5,477 bases of DNA from the NCBI GenBank assembly GCA_017743585.1, contig JAGHYP010000188.1, forward strand, positions 1 through 5,477, read 5' to 3'. Positions within the stretch are counted from its first letter, which is position 1, and each line of letters opens with the position of its first letter. This document shows, piece after piece, positions 1 to 5,444 of the stretch. The notes beneath the pieces were generated by a model. It was not told the DNA's origin, made no database searches, and saw nothing but the letters and a program-made list of their open reading frames with translations. Made by a program: the position numbers and the translations under genes. Origin of the DNA: Chloroflexota bacterium. Lineage in GTDB: Bacteria > Chloroflexota > Anaerolineae > Aggregatilineales > UBA2796.

Positions 1-135
1 CGCGAGAAGCCGCGCCCTGCCGACCAAGCGCCGCTCGTGTGAAGCGCTCGCGGCGAGATCGCAGCGCGCCGGCGTAAATCTATTACTTTTGAGCCGACCT
101 GATGCTCGCGCGCGGCTCAGGATCGCGCTCTCGAA
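1..135. other. Left-edge region without a clear gene; possible 3' tail of an upstream CDS
   Basis: No recognisable gene lies here. Plus-strand frame 1 is open from the window edge and ends with ...ADQAPLV and a TGA at 40-42. Directly after that stop, GCGCT (44-48) can pair with AGCGC (63-67), and an AT-richer patch follows (75-92). This layout is what the end of a plus-strand gene with a weak hairpin terminator would look like, but 13 codons are too few to identify a protein and the other plus frames are also open for a while. No ATG or GTG start exists on the minus strand in the first 100 bases, so a divergent gene starting here is unlikely. Confidence 0.2.
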
Positions 136-163
136 TTTCGTTCGCCCTCACCCGCGCTATAAT
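136..163 (+). promoter_or_regulatory. Probable promoter of the aspartate kinase gene
   Basis: A perfect TATAAT -10 box is seen at 158-163. The -35 region is poor: TTTCGT at 136-141 gives a 16-base spacer. Transcription would start near 170, leaving a leader of about 46 bases before the ATG at 216. The leader is too short for a typical amino-acid riboswitch, and no leader-peptide attenuator is visible. The strength of the -10 box and its position support the downstream start over the ATG at 102, whose coding region would run through this promoter. Confidence 0.6.
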
Positions 164-215
164 CGAGCCATATTGCGCAGAATTCCAAACTGCACTGCAG
201 GCAGCGAGACGCATC

Positions 216-1628
216 ATGAGCCTCATCACCATGAAATTTGGCGGCACCTCGATGGGGAATCACGACGCGATTGCACAGGTGGCGCGCATCATCTTGGATC
301 ATCAGCGCCAAGGTCATCGCATCTTGACTGTCGTCTCCGCGATGAGCGGCGTGACCGATAGCTTGAAAGAAGCGGCGCGCAGCGCGGCGCAGGGCGACGA
401 GTCAACGTACCGAAGGATCATAGCGGCGCTCCGCCAGCGGCATCGCGAGACGGCCGAGCAGCTCGTGAACGACGAGGCGATCAAGCAGAGCTTGTTCGAT
501 GAGCTGGAGGGCTTGCTCGATACGCTGAGCGCGCTGTGTCACAGCATCTCCGTGCTGCGCGAGGTCACGCCGCGCGGCATGGACTTGATCATGAGCTTTG
601 GCGAGCGCTTCAGCGCGCGGTTGCTGGCGGCGCACCTGCGCGATCTAGGCAACGCCGCCCTCGCCATTGATGCCAACACCTTGATCGTCACAGACGACAA
701 TTTCCAAGATGCTGCGCCGCTGATGGCCGAGACGCGCCAGCGCGTCAAGCAATTCCTCATGCCATATCTCGAGAACGGCTCGCTGCCGATCGTGACAGGT
801 TACATCGGCGCGACGCGCGACGGGATCATCACCACGCTTGGCCGCGGCGGCAGCGACTTCAGCGCCGCCATTCTCGGCGCCGCTGCAGAGACCGACCAGC
901 TGTGGATTTACACCGATGTGGACGGCATCATGACGGCCGACCCGCGCATCGTGCCGACAGCGCGCGTGATCCGCACCTTGAGCTACAGCGAGGTCGGCGA
1001 GCTGGCTTACTTCGGCGCAAAGGTGCTGCATCCCAAGACGGTGCAGCCGATGATTGACCGCGAAGCGCCGATCCGCGTGCGCAATACGTTCAATCCAAGC
1101 GATCCCGGCACGCTGATTCAGCCGCAGGCGCAGATCACGCCCGGCGCCGTGAAGGCAGTCACCCTCATCCGCGACGTCAGCCTGATCTCGGTTGAAGGGC
1201 GCGGGATGATCGGCGTGCCGGGCGTGGCAGGGCGCACGTTCATGGCGGTGGCGTGGCTCGGCGTGAGCATTCTGCTCATCTCGCAATCTTCTTCCGAGCA
1301 GAGCTTCTGCTTTGTCGTGCCGACCGACCGCGCAACGCAAGTGTTGGACGCCGTTCGCAAAGAATTGCGCGTTGAGTTGGAGCGGCGCGACGTGGATCGC
1401 GTCTGGGCGCGCGAGGATATCGTAGTCGTCACGGCGGTCGGCGCTGGGATGCGCGGGACGCCGGGCGTGGCAGCACGCGTGACGGGCGCCCTCGCCTCGC
1501 GCACTATCAACATCTTGGTGATCGCGCAGGGCTCAAGCGAGTACAGCATCTCGCTGGTGGTGCGCTCCGAAGAGGCGACTGAGGCTGTGCGCGCCTTGCA
1601 CGAGCTGATCGTAGACGCCAACTCGTAG
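216..1628 (+). CDS. Aspartate kinase, monofunctional, ThrA-like regulatory region with two ACT domains
   Basis: This cytoplasmic enzyme phosphorylates L-aspartate with ATP to 4-phospho-aspartate, the first committed step towards lysine, threonine and methionine. The 470-residue protein shows the amino-acid-kinase fold motifs: KFGGTSMGN (7-15), SFGERFSA (127-134), GRGGSDFSA (209-217), TDVDGIMTADPR (233-244) and YFGAKVLHP (265-273). Two ACT domains follow, at about 313-368 (with ISQSSSEQSF) and 402-462 (with IAQGSSEYSI). These SSSE/GSSE signatures and the length resemble the kinase half of E. coli ThrA/MetL and archaeal kinases of about 470 residues, so feedback control by threonine or lysine is likely, although the effector cannot be read from the sequence. 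No homoserine dehydrogenase domain follows; the stop is at 1626-1628. The ATG at 216 was chosen because it leaves a normal N-terminus close to KFGGTS and lies downstream of the TATAAT. ATG 231 is a possible alternative, and neither has a strong ribosome binding site. lysC or thrA-type naming is not decided. Confidence 0.95.
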   Translation: MSLITMKFGGTSMGNHDAIAQVARIILDHQRQGHRILTVVSAMSGVTDSLKEAARSAAQGDESTYRRIIAALRQRHRETAEQLVNDEAIKQSLFDELEGLLDTLSALCHSISVLREVTPRGMDLIMSFGERFSARLLAAHLRDLGNAALAIDANTLIVTDDNFQDAAPLMAETRQRVKQFLMPYLENGSLPIVTGYIGATRDGIITTLGRGGSDFSAAILGAAAETDQLWIYTDVDGIMTADPRIVPTARVIRTLSYSEVGELAYFGAKVLHPKTVQPMIDREAPIRVRNTFNPSDPGTLIQPQAQITPGAVKAVTLIRDVSLISVEGRGMIGVPGVAGRTFMAVAWLGVSILLISQSSSEQSFCFVVPTDRATQVLDAVRKELRVELERRDVDRVWAREDIVVVTAVGAGMRGTPGVAARVTGALASRTINILVIAQGSSEYSISLVVRSEEATEAVRALHELIVDANS

Positions 1629-1634
1629 CCCAGA

Positions 1635-1660
1635 GCGCTGTACATCTCCTCAAACAGCGC
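1635..1660. repeat. Short inverted repeat after the aspartate kinase stop
   Basis: GCGCTG (1635-1640) is perfectly complementary to CAGCGC (1655-1660) across a 14-base loop. It begins seven bases after the aspartate kinase stop codon and precedes the stronger hairpin at 1666-1694. It may help end transcription, but there is no T-run. Confidence 0.4.
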
Positions 1661-1665
1661 CTTGA

Positions 1666-1694
1666 GGGGCAGTCCGGAAGCGCTCGGCTGCCCC
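1666..1694. terminator. Probable bidirectional hairpin terminator between convergent genes
   Basis: GGGGCAG (1666-1672) pairs with CTGCCCC (1688-1694). Within it, CCG (1674-1676) pairs with CGG (1685-1687), giving a stem of about ten base pairs with one bulged T (1673) and an eight-base loop. It sits between the two stop codons of the convergent aspartate kinase and ftsZ genes, where a terminator serving both strands is expected. Neither side carries a T-tract, so it is not a classical intrinsic terminator and its efficiency is uncertain. Confidence 0.5.
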
Positions 1695-1732
1695 AGCCGT
1701 CCTTGAACTCTGAACTCCGCCTCAGCGAGCCT

Positions 1733-2980
1733 CTAGCGACGGCGCAAGAATGTTGGGATGTCCAGATCGTCGCTTGAGTAAGTGTTCGGGTTGCTGGCTG
1801 ACGGCTGAGTCGGCTGTTGAGATGAGGCAGGCGGCTGTGGCGCCGCAGGTTGTGCAGCCGGCTGTGTGTGACGAGTTTCTCGGCTCTCGCGCGGCTCGGC
1901 AGGCGGCACAGGCGCTTGCTGGCGCAGGGTTTGCTGCAATGGCTGCGCCGCTTGGCGCGCTGCAGCAGCTTGCGCGCGCCAATCTGTAGCCGCAGGCCTA
2001 GCGGCTGAACGCGCGCTGAGCGACGACGGGCGCTCAAAGCCTGTGGCGATCACAGTGATGCGAATTTGATCGCGCATGTTCTCGTCAATCACGGCGCCGA
2101 AGATCAGCTGCACATCAGGATGTGCCGTCTCTTTGATGATGGCAGCCGCTTCGTTCACTTCGAACAGGCTCATATCAGGCCCGCCTGTGATGTTGAACAA
2201 AATGCCGCGCGCGCCGTCAATCGTCACATCCAGAAGGTTGCTGCTGATCGCCATCTCCGCCGCTCTGCGCGCGCGATCGTCGCCGCTGGCAACGCCAACT
2301 GCCATCAGCGCGGCGCCGCCTTCGCTCATGATGGCGCGCACATCGGCGAAATCGAGGTTAATCAAGCCCGGCACTGTGATCACCTCTGAGATGCCCTGAA
2401 TGCCTTGCCGCAGCACGTCATCCGCAATGCGGAAAGCGGCATTGAGCGGCGTCTTCTTATCCATGATCTGCAGCAAGCGATCGTTTGGAATCACAATTAA
2501 GGTGTCCACGCGACTTTTGAGTTCTTCAATGCCCACCTCAGCCGTGCTGATGCGCCGCGCGCCCTCGAAGCTGAACGGCTTGGTGACCACGCCGATTGTC
2601 AGCGCGCCCAGCTCTTTCGCGATCTGTGCGATGACCGGCGCCGCGCCCGTGCCTGTGCCGCCGCCCATGCCGCATGTGATGAAGACCATATCGGCGCCGC
2701 GTAGCACTTCATATAGCTCATCGGCGCTCTCTTCGGCTGCTTTGCGCCCGATCTCAGGGTTGCCGCCTGCGCCCAAGCCGCGCGTCAGCTTCTCGCCGAT
2801 CCGCACGCGCGTGCGCGCGTTCGAGAGCATCAGCGCTTGGCTATCCGTGTTCACGGCGATGAACTCCACGCCGCCTAAGCCTTCCTCGATCATGCGATTG
2901 ACGGCGTTGCAGCCGCCGCCGCCAACGCCGACCACCTTGATCATGGCAAAATTGACGTCGCCCACTGTTCCCTCAGACAT
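1733..2980 (-). CDS. ftsZ: Cell division protein FtsZ
   Basis: FtsZ is the tubulin-like GTPase that polymerises into the cytokinetic ring at midcell. The 415-residue protein shows the N-terminal GTP-binding region (VGVGGGGCNAVNRM, 17-30; VNTDSQAL, 43-50), the tubulin signature loop GGGTGTG (106-112), TKPFSFEG (133-140) and IPNDRLL (164-170). The T7 synergy loop NLDFADV (208-214) carries the acidic residues D210 and D213 that complete the active site of the neighbouring subunit. The globular domain ends near residue 316. It is followed by a linker of about 85 residues rich in Ala, Gln and Pro, and by the conserved C-terminal peptide DDLDIPTFLRRR (404-415), which in characterised FtsZ proteins binds FtsA, ZipA, SepF and similar partners. 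The ATG at 2980 is supported by GAGGAG eight bases upstream; M13 is less likely. It has its own promoter, and ftsA and ftsQ are not adjacent. Confidence 0.98.
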   Translation of the reverse strand: MSEGTVGDVNFAMIKVVGVGGGGCNAVNRMIEEGLGGVEFIAVNTDSQALMLSNARTRVRIGEKLTRGLGAGGNPEIGRKAAEESADELYEVLRGADMVFITCGMGGGTGTGAAPVIAQIAKELGALTIGVVTKPFSFEGARRISTAEVGIEELKSRVDTLIVIPNDRLLQIMDKKTPLNAAFRIADDVLRQGIQGISEVITVPGLINLDFADVRAIMSEGGAALMAVGVASGDDRARRAAEMAISSNLLDVTIDGARGILFNITGGPDMSLFEVNEAAAIIKETAHPDVQLIFGAVIDENMRDQIRITVIATGFERPSSLSARSAARPAATDWRAQAAAARQAAQPLQQTLRQQAPVPPAEPRESRETRHTQPAAQPAAPQPPASSQQPTQPSASNPNTYSSDDLDIPTFLRRR

Positions 2981-2988
2981 TGTGCGCG

Positions 2989-2994
2989 CTCCTC
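2989..2994 (-). promoter_or_regulatory. Ribosome binding site of ftsZ
   Basis: On the minus strand GAGGAG lies eight bases before the ATG that ends at 2980. It is a near-ideal Shine-Dalgarno match and fixes the ftsZ start. The aspartate kinase and the 435-residue gene have nothing comparable. Confidence 0.85.
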
Positions 2995-3074
2995 AAACAC
3001 TTGAAAATGCCGAAAATGCTGCTACCGTGCTGCGGCAATCCAAATTGTCCTCGATAGCGTTGCTTCGAGCTGCG

Positions 3075-3103
3075 ATTATAGCCGCAATTGATTCGCCACT
3101 CAA
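3075..3103 (-). promoter_or_regulatory. Strong sigma70-type promoter for ftsZ
   Basis: Reading the minus strand, a TTGAGT -35 box (3098-3103) is followed by a 17-base spacer and a perfect TATAAT -10 box (3075-3080). Transcription would begin near 3068, giving an ftsZ leader of about 88 bases. The promoter lies fully inside the 178-base gap between the upstream 435-residue gene and ftsZ, so ftsZ can be expressed independently of that gene. Three evenly spaced CGCGATA repeats sit just upstream of the -35 box. Confidence 0.75.
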
Positions 3104-3118
3104 CTGGCCCTCGTCAAA

Positions 3119-3157
3119 CGCGATATCCACCGAGCGCGATATCAGCAAAGCGCGATA
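3119..3157. repeat. Three CGCGATA direct repeats at a 16-base period upstream of the ftsZ promoter
   Basis: CGCGATA occurs at 3119-3125, 3135-3141 and 3151-3157, that is, with start-to-start spacing of exactly 16 bases. The first two copies extend to CGCGATATC. The array begins 15 bases upstream of the ftsZ -35 box and ends just before the stop codon of the upstream gene. Regular spacing next to a strong promoter suggests binding sites for a regulator that could activate ftsZ transcription. The regulator is unknown, and the layout does not match the roughly 10-base spacing of MraZ boxes. Confidence 0.55.
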
Positions 3158-3158
3158 A

Positions 3159-4466
3159 TCATCCCTCGCCCGTCAAGGCGCGCTCGATTAAGTCATCGGC
3201 GATCTGGAATAAGAGGGCTTGTGCTTCGCTTGCTTCAGCGAGGCGCTTTCCGCGCGCATGTAAGAACAAATGGATGGTCTCGATCATGTTCTCGCGCGCC
3301 ATAATGACCGACGAATTGACGACCAAGCCGCCTAAAGCCAGCGGCAGCCAAGCAAGGCTCAGATCGAGCGGTGCCTCTTGGGCGATCAAAGCGCTGACCA
3401 GTTTGTCAAGATGCGCTGTCAGTTCCTCCTCATCGCCAAAGCTCTCGCCCACGAGCGTGCTGAGCGTGGCAAAAGCGATCATGCCCGCATCGAAGAGCAG
3501 ATCGGGCAGCAAAATGCGCGAGACGAGCATCTCAACCGCGCTCGGCATAGCTAAGTCAGGCTCGCGCAGAAGCGTTTGGCTTAACGTCCCGTACCAGTGC
3601 GGGTAGATAGGCTGCGCCTGCCCCGCCATCTGAATTGGCGCGCCCATCTCCAGCGTGTGCGTGAGCATCTTCGCGATCATGACCGCCTCGCCTGCCCACA
3701 GGCGATAGCCTGCCGCGTCGAAGCGCGCCTGTATCGCCTTCAAAAGCGGAAAGAAGACCCGATCGCGCCTGAGCAGAGGCAACATCCTCTCGACCAGATC
3801 GCCCGCCTGTGCGCTCAAGAATTGCGGATCGCGATAATCCGCCTCAGTCCACAGCGAGACGTAGTTCGGGCGCATCTCGTCGGGCAGCGCGGCAATCGTC
3901 GGCGGCTGGACAGTGAAGGGCGCGCCGATCAGCTGCCCTGAGAGCGTCTTGAGTCCCGCGCGCGCCGCGAACGGCAAGCCGTGAATCGCCTCAAAAATCG
4001 GGCGCCGCTCAGGCACTACGTCATGGATATCGAACGGGATAGGCCGCTCGGGGCGGCGCACGCGCGCTGCGCCGTGCTTTTTCGGCTCGCAGACGACTTC
4101 GACCTGCACGCTGTACTCGCCCGGTTGCGCTTGATGGCCGATCAGCATGGGCAGCTCAGCATAGCCCACCTCGCCGCTGCGCATCCCGATGCGCACCAAT
4201 TTCTGGAGCGGCGTGGAGAAGCGCCCTACTTTGCCCGCCAAATCTCTTTCGGGCAGCACAAGGCGCAGCACAGCGTCCGTCTCGCAACCGAGCATATTCT
4301 GCAACAAGACGACCACATCCACTGCCTTGCCTGCTGCCACAGGCGTCGGGCGCACGGCAAGCGCGACCTGAAGCCCCCCGACAGTTTGGCGCTCAGCGCT
4401 ATACCAGCCCAACACATCGGGATAGTTGCGCGCGCTCGGCATTTGCGCAAACGAACGCTTGCTCAT
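3159..4466 (-). CDS. Uncharacterised 435-residue cytoplasmic protein upstream of ftsZ
   Basis: I do not recognise the family. The protein has no signal peptide, no clear membrane segment and no nucleotide-binding or catalytic motif that I can name. Residues about 30-128 alternate hydrophobic and polar residues in beta-strand style (VDVVVLLQN, AVLRLVLPERDL, GEYSVQVEVVCEP), suggesting a beta-sandwich, Ig-like or arrestin-like domain. From about 205 to the end the sequence looks alpha-helical (LVERMLPLLRRDRVFFPLLKAI, 224-245; a hydrophobic stretch at about 318-341; ENMIETIHLFLHARGKRLAE, 392-411; LLFQIADDLIERAL, 418-431). Two Cys (61, 126) do not form a metal-site pattern. The start at 4466 lies directly against an 11-base tandem repeat and has only a weak AGAG-type ribosome binding site; M9 is an alternative. 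The gene is read in the same direction as ftsZ 178 bases downstream, but ftsZ has its own promoter, so a shared function is only a possibility. Confidence 0.85.
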   Translation of the reverse strand: MSKRSFAQMPSARNYPDVLGWYSAERQTVGGLQVALAVRPTPVAAGKAVDVVVLLQNMLGCETDAVLRLVLPERDLAGKVGRFSTPLQKLVRIGMRSGEVGYAELPMLIGHQAQPGEYSVQVEVVCEPKKHGAARVRRPERPIPFDIHDVVPERRPIFEAIHGLPFAARAGLKTLSGQLIGAPFTVQPPTIAALPDEMRPNYVSLWTEADYRDPQFLSAQAGDLVERMLPLLRRDRVFFPLLKAIQARFDAAGYRLWAGEAVMIAKMLTHTLEMGAPIQMAGQAQPIYPHWYGTLSQTLLREPDLAMPSAVEMLVSRILLPDLLFDAGMIAFATLSTLVGESFGDEEELTAHLDKLVSALIAQEAPLDLSLAWLPLALGGLVVNSSVIMARENMIETIHLFLHARGKRLAEASEAQALLFQIADDLIERALTGEG

Positions 4467-4510
4467 GACTCTATCTTAACTCTATCTTGACTCTATCTCA
4501 ACTCTATCTC
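4467..4510. repeat. Four tandem copies of an 11-base repeat abutting a start codon
   Basis: On the plus strand the unit is RACTCTATCTY. Copies lie at 4467-4477, 4478-4488, 4489-4499 and 4500-4510 and differ only at the first base (G/A alternating) and the last base (T/T/C/C). The array ends exactly one base before the start codon of the 435-residue gene, so in that transcript it forms the last 44 leader bases, read as (G/A)AGATAGAGT(T/C). The 11-base period is close to one helical turn. Its AGATAGAG purine runs may be the only ribosome-binding signal this gene has. Confidence 0.9.
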
Positions 4511-4554
4511 GCGCTTCGCGCTACTTTTCGGGACGCTCAACGCGCATTGAGTAA

Positions 4555-4583
4555 AGCGTACGCTGGCGCGGCGCGTTTGTCAA
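4555..4583 (-). promoter_or_regulatory. Possible promoter for the 435-residue gene
   Basis: On the minus strand a consensus TTGACA -35 box (4578-4583) is followed by a 17-base spacer and TACGCT (4555-4560), a poor -10 box matching the consensus at three positions. Transcription would start near 4548, about 80 bases before the ATG, so the whole 11-base tandem repeat would be in the leader. The -10 box overlaps a perfect 10-base palindrome, AGCGTACGCT (4555-4564), a possible operator. Confidence 0.35.
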
Positions 4584-4589
4584 GCGGGG

Positions 4590-4655
4590 CGTCTCGCTCG
4601 GCGTGATGGCGGCGCGACGGCGGGCGTGACGGGCGCGGTCGTCTCGCTCGGCGTG
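4590..4655. repeat. 16-base direct repeat, two copies 50 bases apart
   Basis: CGTCTCGCTCGGCGTG occurs at 4590-4605 and again at 4640-4655. The sequence around the copies is GC-rich and only loosely similar, so this may be a decayed 50-base tandem duplication. No coding function is supported here. Confidence 0.6.
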
Positions 4656-4677
4656 CTGATCGCGCAGCGGCGACATT

Positions 4678-4864
4678 GCCGTCAAGGGCGCGTAAGCGCA
4701 GTGCGCAGCCCTTGACGGCGCTCCCGCCCCTCTGGAGCGGGCGGGGAGTGGGGCTGACAGGCTGCCCTGTGAGGCGCGGGAAAAATCCCGCGCCTTCGCC
4801 CCTTGGAGGTCGGGTCAAGGGCGGTAGCCCTTGCGCGGGGGCGGGCGCGTGGCTCGCCCCCGCC
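4678..4864. repeat. Cluster of six GC-rich palindromes (REP- or BIME-like intergenic element)
   Basis: Six inverted repeats follow one another almost without gaps: 4678-4689 with 4708-4719 (12 perfect pairs); 4721-4729 with 4739-4748 (one bulge); 4757-4761 with 4766-4770; 4773-4781 with 4786-4794 (9 perfect pairs, AAAA loop); 4816-4822 with 4827-4833 (7 pairs, GGTA loop); and 4835-4843 with 4855-4863 (9 perfect pairs, extendable inward with one G-T wobble). GGCTGCCCTGTG occurs at 4760-4771 and again at 4874-4885. The cluster lies between divergently read genes, so it is not obviously a terminator. ORFs across it (for example 4676-4870 +) translate to Gly/Pro/Arg-rich sequence typical of repeats, not proteins. 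A dispersed intergenic repeat of the REP type is the best reading. Confidence 0.65.
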
Positions 4865-5013
4865 TATTGAGCTGGCTGCCCTGTGGCCTTTGGATGTTTT
4901 GTCTAGATTGGATTAGAGTTTCCTGACAAGTGCCATCTTTAATGTTCGGCGTGATGTTGTGTGCTGCTGTAGTGGTGATCGCTAGGTTCTCTTGCTTAGG
5001 GGAGTGCTTCTCG
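4865..5013. other. AT-richer leader region before the small membrane-protein genes
   Basis: Base composition shifts here from very GC-rich to clearly T-rich. I see no convincing -35/-10 pair on the plus strand; CTGACA at 4923-4928 has no -10 box at a proper distance. The frame of the downstream peptide is open back to GTG 4930, with in-frame ATGs at 4942 and 4954, so a longer form is possible. The strong ribosome binding site before 5014 argues against it. Confidence 0.4.
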
Positions 5014-5142
5014 ATGACTCTGAATGACATTCTCACTGCCGTCACTGGCTTTGCTGATGACTGGACGCTTTTCATCGTGGCGGGCTTGGTGGTTAGCCTC
5101 GGCTCCATGCTGCTTCGCCGCCTGATCCGCTCTGGTCGCTAG
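5014..5142 (+). CDS. 42-residue single-span membrane peptide, phage coat-like layout
   Basis: The peptide MTLNDILTAVTGFADDW... has an acidic, amphipathic N-terminus (D5, D15, D16), one hydrophobic span at about 18-34 (LFIVAGLVVSLGSMLL) and a basic tail (R35, R36, R39, R42). This order matches the mature major coat protein of filamentous phages such as fd and M13, but it also fits small holin-like or other single-span peptides, and no sequence-level family match can be claimed. The ATG at 5014 is chosen because AGGGGAG (4998-5004) lies nine bases upstream. An in-frame extension back to 4930 would add a second hydrophobic stretch (VMLCAAVVVIA) but has no comparable ribosome binding site. The next ORF follows within 24 bases on the same strand and is also membrane-rich, suggesting an operon. 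Codons here end in T more often than in the flanking core genes. Confidence 0.65.
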   Translation: MTLNDILTAVTGFADDWTLFIVAGLVVSLGSMLLRRLIRSGR

Positions 5143-5165
5143 GTCCGGTCTGGGGCGCTGTCTGG

Positions 5166-5444
5166 TTGGCGGGTATGGTCTCGCTGCCCTTATCCTACGT
5201 CGCGGCGCTGTTCGTGACCTATCTTCCGACTCGCATTGTGGACGTCAAGGGTAAGGGCGGCGTGTTCCTGCCTGTGCTGCCGTTGGCGTTCACCTACGGG
5301 CAAGCGGCGTTCCCTGCTGCCTTGTTTGCTGTCCTGCTGATCGGTGCTTTGTTGAGCATCATTGACGCTACTCGCGGCGATCTGAAGTGGTATGGATATC
5401 ATCCAAATTCTTTCGGCTGTGTTTTATCCAGGCGGCGTTCCTGA
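5166..5444 (+). CDS. Small multi-span membrane protein of unknown function
   Basis: The ORF encodes up to 92 residues and I do not recognise it. It has a hydrophobic segment at about 2-20 (MVSLPLSYVAALFVTYL), a short basic loop (TRIVDVKGKGG, 22-32), one or two further spans at about 33-66 (ending FAVLLIGALLSII), and then a polar tail ending in SRRRS. Starts are uncertain: TTG 5166 and ATG 5175 both lack a good ribosome binding site, and the open frame continues upstream through WGAVW, which would complete the first span. It follows the 42-residue peptide gene by 23 bases, so the two are probably co-transcribed. The last 53 bases overlap the start of another ORF at 5392, an unusually long overlap that may mean the annotated 3' end is wrong or frameshifted. 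Confidence 0.5.
   Translation: MAGMVSLPLSYVAALFVTYLPTRIVDVKGKGGVFLPVLPLAFTYGQAAFPAALFAVLLIGALLSIIDATRGDLKWYGYHPNSFGCVLSRRRS

Noticed and set aside
102..215. N-terminal extension of aspartate kinase to the ATG at 102
   Set aside because: It would add 38 residues absent from the family and would place the TATAAT promoter inside the coding region.
645..1340. Long minus-strand ORF (231 codons) opposite the aspartate kinase gene
   Set aside because: It is antisense to a confidently identified enzyme, its translation is rich in His, Arg and Ala without any motif, and long antisense ORFs are common in GC-rich genes.
2993..3130. Minus-strand GTG-start ORF of 45 codons between the 435-residue gene and ftsZ (MDIAFDEGQLSGES...)
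   Set aside because: It has no ATG and no ribosome binding site, and it overlaps the strong ftsZ promoter and Shine-Dalgarno sequence. The promoter explains the sequence better, although the peptide is not obviously nonsense.
2400..3158. Plus-strand ORF of 252 codons opposite ftsZ
   Set aside because: It is a shadow of ftsZ, with Ser/Pro/Ala-rich low-complexity translation, and it runs through the ftsZ promoter and ribosome binding site.
4773..4794. Perfect hairpin with AAAA loop as an intrinsic terminator
   Set aside because: No T-run follows on either strand, the flanking genes are divergent so no transcript is expected to end here, and it is one of six similar palindromes.
4678..4864. 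Repeat cluster as a CRISPR array
   Set aside because: The repeats are inverted, of different sequence and adjacent. There are no regular direct repeats with uniform spacers.
4537..4870. ORFs on both strands across the palindrome cluster (93 codons minus, 64 codons plus)
   Set aside because: Their translations are Gly/Pro/Arg-rich and reflect the repeats themselves; there is no ribosome binding site or family resemblance.
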